Origin: Vulcanimicrobiota bacterium
GTDB lineage: Bacteria; Vulcanimicrobiota; Vulcanimicrobiia; Vulcanimicrobiales; Vulcanimicrobiaceae
DNA: 37,342 bases
NCBI GenBank assembly: GCA_003164495.1
Contig: PLTN01000191.1
Location: 63,512-100,853 of the forward strand
Reading direction: 5' to 3'
In this document: positions 32,085-37,342 of the stretch, one piece after another
Position numbering within the stretch: the stretch's first letter is position 1
Layout: every line of letters begins with the position of its first letter
The notes under the pieces: generated by a model
What the model saw: only the letters and a program-made list of their open reading frames with translations
The model's database searches: none
Told to the model about the DNA's origin: nothing
Position numbers and translations under genes: made by a program

Positions 32085-32437
32085 TATGCTGCGAGGACGC
32101 CTTCTTCGGAGTCCTGTTTGTCGAGGCTCTCTTTTTTCTCGACGATCACCCAGGTATTCGCCGTTTCGCGCTGCGCATCCGAAACGTGCGATTTGACCCA
32201 GGCGAGGATGCCTTCGTCGGTGTCGATCGTCTTCAGCGCTTCGTCGAACTGCGCCGAGGTGATGCCCCAGCGTTCGAACACGCCGCGATCCAACGGGCAC
32301 GGATAGATGTAATCGAAGATCGTATCGTCGCGCTTGGCCCGGGCCTTGTCGAACACACGCGCAAGCCAGTAGAAGTCGCCGATGCGGTCGCGCCCGCGGC
32401 GCGGGAAGTCTTTTCCACTACGGAAGTCAGTCGCCAT
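32084..32437 (-). CDS. DUF5069 domain protein
   Basis: 117 aa. Starts with TDFRSGKDFPRRGRDRIGDFYWLARVFDKARAK, then IFDYIYPCPLDRGVFERWGI and ILAWVKSHVSDAQRETANTW: the DUF5069 signature, function unknown. AAGGAGAG 9 nt before ATG 32437. Third gene after the small and medium hydroxylase subunits on the minus strand (45 nt after the medium subunit). Confidence 0.85.
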   Translation of the reverse strand: MATDFRSGKDFPRRGRDRIGDFYWLARVFDKARAKRDDTIFDYIYPCPLDRGVFERWGITSAQFDEALKTIDTDEGILAWVKSHVSDAQRETANTWVIVEKKESLDKQDSEEGVLAA

Positions 32438-32482
32438 TTGTTCGTCTCTCCTTCGGTGTGCTCGTATGAACCAAAGTTCCGG

Positions 32483-33337
32483 TTAGCCGGGTTGCAGCGC
32501 CGCGGCAACCGCCCGGCGGACGAACACGTCGGCCATGGCGGCCCGGTATTCGCCCGAAGCAAACGTGTCGCCGCGGGCTTCGATGCCCGCTGCGGCGTCC
32601 CGGCAAGCCGCATCGAGCGCGGCGGAATCCCCCGTCTTCACGCCCGCTAGCGCCGCTTCCACGCCGAGGGCGCGGAACGCCGCATCGCCGACCCCGGTGA
32701 ACGCGACCCGCGCGGCGGCGATCCGCCCGGCGGCAAGGGTGAGCTTGACCGCCGCACCGACGACCGCGTAGCCGGACGCCGGATGGTGGAATTTCGCGTA
32801 CGCCGAGTTCGGCGCGGACGCGAACGCAATCGAGGTGAGAATCTCGAGCGGATCGAGCGCCGTTTCGAACATGCCCAGGAAGAACGCGTCGGCGCCGATG
32901 TCACGCGTTCCGTCCGCACCGGTGAGCGTGAACGTTGCATCGAGCGCCAGCATCACCGCCGGGTAGTCGGCCGACGGATCGCCGTGCGCGCACGCGCCGC
33001 CCACCGTGCCGCGGTTACGGACTTGCGGATCGCCGAGCTCGTTCGCGGCCTGCCAGAGCACGGGTGCGTGCTGCTCCAGCTCGCGGCTCGACGCGAGCGC
33101 CGCGTGCGTCGTCAGCGCGCCGATCTCGATACGCTTGCCGTCGTGCGCGATGCCCGTCAAACCGGGGATCGCGCCGATGTCGATGATCGTGCCGGGCGCC
33201 GCGAGCCGCAATTTCATCATCGGAATCAAGCTGTGTCCGCCGGCGAGCAACTTCCCGTCGTCGCCGTGTGCTTCGAGCAAGCGCAGCGCGTCGGGAACGT
33301 CGCGCGCGCGAACGTAGTTGAATGCGACCGGTATCAC
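32483..33337 (-). CDS. Xanthine dehydrogenase/CO dehydrogenase family medium (FAD-binding) subunit
   Basis: 284 aa. FAD motifs of the CoxM/XdhB group: [14 protein letters not shown] near residues 32-45 and [14 protein letters not shown] near 110-123. It passes electrons from the Fe-S subunit to the acceptor. GTG 33337 overlaps the small-subunit stop by 4 nt (GTGA). The partner large subunit is the convergent gene at 29714-32017. Confidence 0.9.
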   Translation of the reverse strand: MIPVAFNYVRARDVPDALRLLEAHGDDGKLLAGGHSLIPMMKLRLAAPGTIIDIGAIPGLTGIAHDGKRIEIGALTTHAALASSRELEQHAPVLWQAANELGDPQVRNRGTVGGACAHGDPSADYPAVMLALDATFTLTGADGTRDIGADAFFLGMFETALDPLEILTSIAFASAPNSAYAKFHHPASGYAVVGAAVKLTLAAGRIAAARVAFTGVGDAAFRALGVEAALAGVKTGDSAALDAACRDAAAGIEARGDTFASGEYRAAMADVFVRRAVAAALQPG

Positions 33338-33801
33338 TTGGCGCGCACCGCGGCGGCGGCGACGGTGACGGCTTTCACGATGTTCTCATAGCCCGTGCAG
33401 CGGCAGATGTTGCCCTCGATGCCGTAGCGGATCTCTTCTTCCGTCGGGTTGGGATTGCGCTCGATCAAATCGAGGGCGCTCATGATCATGCCGGGCGTGC
33501 AGAAACCGCACTGCAAGCCGTGCTGCGTCCAGAACGCCTCTTGCATCGGGTGCAAGTCCTCGCGCGTGCCGATCCCCTCGATCGTCGTGACCGCCCGGCC
33601 CTCGGCTTGCACCGCGAACATCGTGCAGCTCTTCACCGACACGCCGTCGAGCAGCACCGTGCACGCGCCGCAACTCGAGGTGTCGCAGCCGACGTGGGTG
33701 CCGGTGAGGTCGAGCTCCTCGCGCAAGGCTTGCACGAGCAAGAGGCGCGGCTCGACGTCGAGCGTGTGCTCGACGCCGTTGACGCGGAAGGTTACGTTCA
33801 T
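33334..33801 (-). CDS. Xanthine dehydrogenase/CO dehydrogenase family small (2x[2Fe-2S]) subunit
   Basis: 155 aa. Plant-type cluster ligands C39, C44, C47, C59 ([18 protein letters not shown]) and second cluster C98, C101, C133, C135 ([19 protein letters not shown]), all present. Start ATG 33801 with GGGAGAG just upstream; the frame extends to 33837 without homology. Divergent from the UbiD gene, 64 bp. Confidence 0.93.
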   Translation of the reverse strand: MNVTFRVNGVEHTLDVEPRLLLVQALREELDLTGTHVGCDTSSCGACTVLLDGVSVKSCTMFAVQAEGRAVTTIEGIGTREDLHPMQEAFWTQHGLQCGFCTPGMIMSALDLIERNPNPTEEEIRYGIEGNICRCTGYENIVKAVTVAAAAVRAK

Positions 33802-33865
33802 ACGCTCTCCCGTTCTCCGCACCGGCGGCGGGATCATGGGTCCCCTACGCGAAGGCCGATTTGCT

Positions 33866-35419
33866 ATGCAAACCGCCCCTCGCCCCTCGCATCACGGTGT
33901 CGACACGGAACGCTTCCGCCTGCGTTCGTATATCGAATCGCTCGCCGGAACCGAGGAGCTTGCGGTCCACGACGCGCCGATCGACTTGGTCGACGTAGCC
34001 GCCGTCGTCGACGGCAATCCGAAGGCCGTCCTCTTCCGTAACGTGGGACCCGAAGGCGCCGAGATGGTCGCCAGCGTCACCGCCAGCCGCGAACGCCTGG
34101 CACGCGCGTTCGGCGTACCCCAGAGCGAGTTGCGCGCCGAAGTCTCGCGCCGGCTGCGCAACGAGCCCGTGCTGGTCGACGTCGGCCGCGAGGACGCGCC
34201 GGTTCAGCAAGTCGTCCTCACCGGCGACGACGCCGACCTCACCAAGCTGCCGGTCCACTTGCAGCACGGGTACGACGGCGCGCCCTTCATCTCGGCCTCG
34301 ATCGACTACGCGGTCGACAAGCTCACCGGCCTCACGAACGTCGGCATCCGCCGCCTGATGCTGCGCGGCCGGCGCGAAACGGGGATCGATCTGCACACGC
34401 CGAGCGACCTCAAGGCAATCTTCGAGGCCAGCGTCGCCCGCGGCGAACGGTTGCCGATCAGCTTCGTCGTCGGCGCTCATCCGATCGACTACGTGGCCTC
34501 GATGATGCGCCTGCCGGGCGACGAGCTCGGCCTCGTCTCCTCACTGCGCGGGGCGCCGGTCGCGGTCGTCAAGGGCGTGACCAACGACGTGCGCGTTCCG
34601 GCCGATGCCGAGTACGTGCTGGAAGGCTACCTCGACGAGCGCGGCTTCATCGAGCCCGAGGGACCCTACGGCGAATTCCTGGGCTACTACGGCGGCGTGA
34701 AGAAGAACCCGATCTTCGTTCTCACGGCCATCACGCACCGCCGCGACGCGCTCTTCCAATCGGCGAGCATCAGCGGCAAGCAGCTCGCGTACACCGACAC
34801 GGCGCAGCTCGGCGCGCTGCGCAGCGAAGTGATCATCTGGAATGCACTGCAGACCGCGGTGCGCGAACCGCGCCAGATCTATGCGACCGCTTCGAGCGGC
34901 GGCAACTACAACGTGCGCATCCAGATGCGCCAGCGCGTACCGGGCGAGGCGCAAAATGCGATCTCGGCCGTGTTCGGCTGCCTCGCGAACGTGAAGAACG
35001 TGTTCGTGGTCGATCCCGACATCGACATCTTCTCCGATGCCGAGATGGACTGGGCGCTCGCCACGCGCTTCCAAGCCGACCGCGACCTGGTCATCCATCA
35101 GAACATGCGCGCCTTGCCGCTCGACCCGTCGCTCGACCCGGGCAAGCGCATCGGCGCCAAGGCCGGTTTCGACCTCACCGTCGCCTTCGGCCGCAGCGGC
35201 ATGGAGTCGCTGATCCCCGAGGTCCCCACGTATGGAACCCGGCGCTTCCCCACGCTCCGTGCCGCGTTGGAAGACGGACCCAAACGATTCGAAGAGCTGA
35301 TCGCTGCGGCCGGCAGCCGCGACGGCCGCGAAGTGGTGCTCGAACTCGAGCAGCTGCGCAAGGAAGTTTCCATCGGACGCGACGCGCTCGGCAGGTACAC
35401 GCTCGAAAAACGAGCATGA
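33866..35419 (+). CDS. UbiD family (prFMN-dependent) decarboxylase
   Basis: About 517 aa. Landmarks: [46 protein letters not shown] (prFMN/metal region) and the [17 protein letters not shown] loop holding the conserved Glu of the catalytic E-R-E set; then [15 protein letters not shown]-like strands near 385. UbiD enzymes decarboxylate aromatic or unsaturated acids and need the prenylated flavin from UbiX (not in the window). Whether the substrate is ubiquinone precursor 3-octaprenyl-4-hydroxybenzoate or a catabolic aromatic acid cannot be read; the catabolic neighbourhood favours the latter. Start ATG 33866 (GAAGG 10 nt upstream); ATG 33836 is possible. Confidence 0.88.
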   Translation: MQTAPRPSHHGVDTERFRLRSYIESLAGTEELAVHDAPIDLVDVAAVVDGNPKAVLFRNVGPEGAEMVASVTASRERLARAFGVPQSELRAEVSRRLRNEPVLVDVGREDAPVQQVVLTGDDADLTKLPVHLQHGYDGAPFISASIDYAVDKLTGLTNVGIRRLMLRGRRETGIDLHTPSDLKAIFEASVARGERLPISFVVGAHPIDYVASMMRLPGDELGLVSSLRGAPVAVVKGVTNDVRVPADAEYVLEGYLDERGFIEPEGPYGEFLGYYGGVKKNPIFVLTAITHRRDALFQSASISGKQLAYTDTAQLGALRSEVIIWNALQTAVREPRQIYATASSGGNYNVRIQMRQRVPGEAQNAISAVFGCLANVKNVFVVDPDIDIFSDAEMDWALATRFQADRDLVIHQNMRALPLDPSLDPGKRIGAKAGFDLTVAFGRSGMESLIPEVPTYGTRRFPTLRAALEDGPKRFEELIAAAGSRDGREVVLELEQLRKEVSIGRDALGRYTLEKRA

Positions 35420-35453
35420 GCAGGCTCAACTAGCCCGGATCGGGAGTTCTCGC

Positions 35454-36632
35454 ATGACGCACGTACGAAAAATAATTGTTGCGGCGTTCGCCGCGATGTT
35501 CGCACTCGCAACTGCCGGCGCAGCGGATTTGCCGCCGATCAAGATCGGCGTCGTGTATTCGTACACCGGATCGACGGCCGATGCCGGCCCCGTGCTCGAT
35601 GCGGCGGTCGGCGCCTGGCTCGCCCAGCATCACGGCATGATGTCGGGGCGCAAGGTCGAGCTGATCAAGCGCGACGACACCGGCCCCGCACCCGACGTCG
35701 CGCGCCGGCTCTCGACCGAGCTCGTCGTGCAAGATCACGTCGACTTCCTCATGGGCAGCACGTACACGCCCAATGCCGTGGCGATGGCGACCGCCTCGAC
35801 ACAGTCCAAGACGCCGTATTGCATGGTGAACGCCGCCGGCTCCGGTCTGCTCGCGAAAGCGCCGTACGCGACACGGCTCGGGGTGACGATGGCGCAGATC
35901 ACCGTACCGCTCGCGAACTGGGCCTGGAAGAACGGCGTGAAGACCGTCTACAACGTGCTCGCCAACTACCAGCCCGGCATCGACGGCGGCAAGGCGTTCT
36001 CCGACACGTTCACCGCCGCGGGCGGCAAGATGGTGGGCGAAGTGCTCGTGCCGATCAACAACACGGAGTTCAGCGCATACATCCAGCGCGTGAAGGATGC
36101 GAAGCCCGACGCGGTATTCGTTTTCGTCGGCGCGGGTACGCCGGCGGTTGCATTTTTCAAAGCGTTTCATCAAGCCGGACTCGACAAGATGGGCATTCGC
36201 ATTCTCGCCTCGGGCGACGCGCTCGAAGAGGATGCCCTGCCGGAAATGGGTGACGAGCCCAACGGCGTCATCAGCTCGCTGAACTACTCGGCCGTGCACG
36301 ATTCGAAATTCAACCGCGACTTCGTCAACGCGTTTCACGCCGCCGACCCGACCAAAACGCTGGAGCCGGATTTCTTCGCCGTTGCCGCCTACGATTGCAT
36401 GACGGCCTTCGACCGCGCCGTCGCCGCGCAGAAGGGCACGCTCGATCCCGACAAGACGATGGCCATCTGGAGCGGCATGAAGTGGGAGAGCCCGCGCGGT
36501 CCGATCCAGATCGACCCGCAAACCCACGACATCACGCAAGATATGTACATGCGCAAGGTGACAAAACAGGGCCCGAAATATCAGGACGTCGAGTTCTCGA
36601 CGACGCCGATGGTTAAGGCCGACGGCACGTAG
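35454..36632 (+). CDS. Liv-type (type I) ABC substrate-binding protein
   Basis: 392 aa, signal peptide to about residue 23 (FALATAGAA), then IKIGVVYSYTGSTADAGPV, GRKVELIKRDDTGPAPDVARRL, VVQDHVDFLMGSTYTPNAVAM: paralogue of the protein at 26450. Start ATG 35454 with GGGAG 8 nt upstream. It lies 34 nt after the UbiD gene on the same strand, so a shared mRNA and an aromatic-acid ligand are plausible. No permease or ATPase gene adjacent. Confidence 0.87.
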   Translation: MTHVRKIIVAAFAAMFALATAGAADLPPIKIGVVYSYTGSTADAGPVLDAAVGAWLAQHHGMMSGRKVELIKRDDTGPAPDVARRLSTELVVQDHVDFLMGSTYTPNAVAMATASTQSKTPYCMVNAAGSGLLAKAPYATRLGVTMAQITVPLANWAWKNGVKTVYNVLANYQPGIDGGKAFSDTFTAAGGKMVGEVLVPINNTEFSAYIQRVKDAKPDAVFVFVGAGTPAVAFFKAFHQAGLDKMGIRILASGDALEEDALPEMGDEPNGVISSLNYSAVHDSKFNRDFVNAFHAADPTKTLEPDFFAVAAYDCMTAFDRAVAAQKGTLDPDKTMAIWSGMKWESPRGPIQIDPQTHDITQDMYMRKVTKQGPKYQDVEFSTTPMVKADGT

Positions 36633-36656
36633 CGTGTAAGCAAGCGCTATTACGCA

Positions 36657-36686
36657 TTGCGTGACGCGTTCTTTTTTGGGTAGACT
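36657..36686 (+). promoter_or_regulatory. Candidate promoter of the superoxide dismutase gene, possibly leaderless
   Basis: TTGCGT (36657-36662), 18 nt with a T6 run, TAGACT (36681-36686), 6 nt to ATG 36693. No ribosome site. Confidence 0.4.
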
Positions 36687-36692
36687 GCGGTC

Positions 36693-37298
36693 ATGACGAC
36701 CGCAACGCAACAAGCGTATACCGCAAAGAAGTGGGACCTTAAGGGTCTCCAGGGCATTTCCGACAACACGCTCGGGGTGCACTTCGGCCTCTACGAAGGC
36801 TACGTGAAGAACACCAACCTGCTCAATGAACAGATCGCCGGCCTCGTGCAAGCCGGCAAGGCCTCAGCTGCCGATCCGTCGTTCGCCGAACTCACGCGGC
36901 GCCTCGGTTTCGAGTACAACGGCATGGTGCTGCACGAATATTACTTCGATAACCTGACCGTCGCGAGCAAGGGCGCACCGTCGTCCGGCAAACTCGTTGA
37001 TGCCGTAAAAGAGAGTTTCGGCGACTTCGAAACTTGGAAAAAAAGTTTCGCGGCGACCGGCTCCCTGCGCGGCGTGGGCTGGGCGATCGTGTATCAGGAT
37101 CCGAAGAGCGGCCGGCTCTCGAATCACTGGGTGACACTGCATGAAGACGGCAACGTTGCCGGCTTCACGCCGATCCTCGTGATGGACGTGTGGGAGCACG
37201 CCTTCCTGCTCGACTACAAACCCGCCGACCGCCCCAAGTACATCGAAGCCTTCTTCAGCAACGTCGACTGGTCCGCAGTCGAAAAACGCCTCAAGTAA
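36693..37298 (+). CDS. Fe/Mn superoxide dismutase
   Basis: 201 aa. Ligands in order: H30 (LGVHFGLYEGYV), H81 (NGMVLHEYY), D165 and H169 (MDVWEHAF); the GVGWAIVYQDPKSGRL region is typical. The second-sphere residues differ from the textbook enzymes: the HH-x2-YV gate reads LYEGYV, Tyr34 standing where the invariant His is usual. Catalyses dismutation of superoxide to O2 and H2O2 in the cytoplasm; a natural companion for a gene set rich in oxygenases. Whether iron or manganese is used cannot be told. Confidence 0.9.
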   Translation: MTTATQQAYTAKKWDLKGLQGISDNTLGVHFGLYEGYVKNTNLLNEQIAGLVQAGKASAADPSFAELTRRLGFEYNGMVLHEYYFDNLTVASKGAPSSGKLVDAVKESFGDFETWKKSFAATGSLRGVGWAIVYQDPKSGRLSNHWVTLHEDGNVAGFTPILVMDVWEHAFLLDYKPADRPKYIEAFFSNVDWSAVEKRLK

Positions 37299-37315
37299 GG
37301 GCAGCAACGGTCCCC

Positions 37316-37342
37316 AATGTCATCCCGAGCTAGTCGAGGGAC
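37316..37342. repeat. Dispersed repeat, copy at the window edge after the superoxide dismutase gene
   Basis: AATGTCATCCCGAGCTAGTC and GAGGGAC: same family; the element continues past the window edge. Confidence 0.75.

Noticed and set aside
35430-36851. 473-codon minus-strand frame
   Set aside because: Antisense to the Liv-type receptor at 35454 and the start of the superoxide dismutase gene; composition of a shadow frame.

Overview
High-GC (roughly 60-65% by eye) chromosomal DNA from a soil-type aerobic bacterium with a large catabolic repertoire. It carries housekeeping rplJ-rplL, many orphan solute-binding proteins, aromatic-ring enzymes, a molybdenum hydroxylase and DUF5069. The gene content and style would fit a deep-branching phylum such as Eremiobacterota/Vulcanimicrobiota, but this is an impression; nothing in the window proves the taxon. 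No rRNA, tRNA, CRISPR array, transposase or phage gene was recognised.

Layout. 1-6.9 kb: a truncated Liv-type binding protein, then a phthalate-type pair (dihydrodiol dehydrogenase 848-2041 and Rieske ring-hydroxylating oxygenase 2028-3305), an MFS anion symporter of the phthalate-permease type, and on the other strand a class II aldolase-fold enzyme (candidate dihydroxyphthalate decarboxylase) preceded by an orphan NMT1-like binding protein. 7-13.7 kb: a secreted esterase, two tiny membrane proteins, a divergent pair of dienelactone hydrolases of which one has lost its catalytic residues, two D-2-hydroxyacid dehydrogenases and a drug-efflux MFS. 13.6-20.4 kb: a CopC-CopD fusion, a double VOC protein and an SsuA-like binding protein on the minus strand, facing a plus-strand operon of ABC ATPase, permease, VOC extradiol-type enzyme and MDR alcohol dehydrogenase. 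20.4-24 kb: a MarR regulator, a signal-less PBP2-fold protein with a palindromic operator at its start, an alpha/beta hydrolase and a TonB-like protein. 24-28.4 kb: stand-alone rplJL with leader and terminator, a ModA-like protein that shares a C-terminal domain with the TonB-like protein, a Liv-type binding protein and MarC. 28.4-37.3 kb: homogentisate dioxygenase, an aerobic CO-dehydrogenase-like enzyme whose large subunit is separated from and convergent with its medium and small subunits, DUF5069, a UbiD decarboxylase, another Liv-type binding protein and an Fe/Mn superoxide dismutase.

How it works together. The simplest reading is uptake of aromatic acids (MFS and ABC systems with several periplasmic receptors), ring dihydroxylation and rearomatisation (Rieske plus Gfo/Idh enzyme), decarboxylation (class II aldolase fold, UbiD, perhaps the PBP2-fold protein), extradiol cleavage (VOC proteins, homogentisate dioxygenase) and lactone or ester hydrolysis. 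The ferredoxin/reductase partner of the Rieske enzyme is not in the window.

Architecture. At least seven copies of a TGTCATCCTGAGC...TCGA repeat lie in gene gaps, and three genes end inside them with the repeat supplying or adjoining the stop codon. Every convergent gene junction either overlaps at the stop codons or contains this repeat. Several genes have a good -10 box only 5-8 nt before the start codon, suggesting leaderless transcripts.
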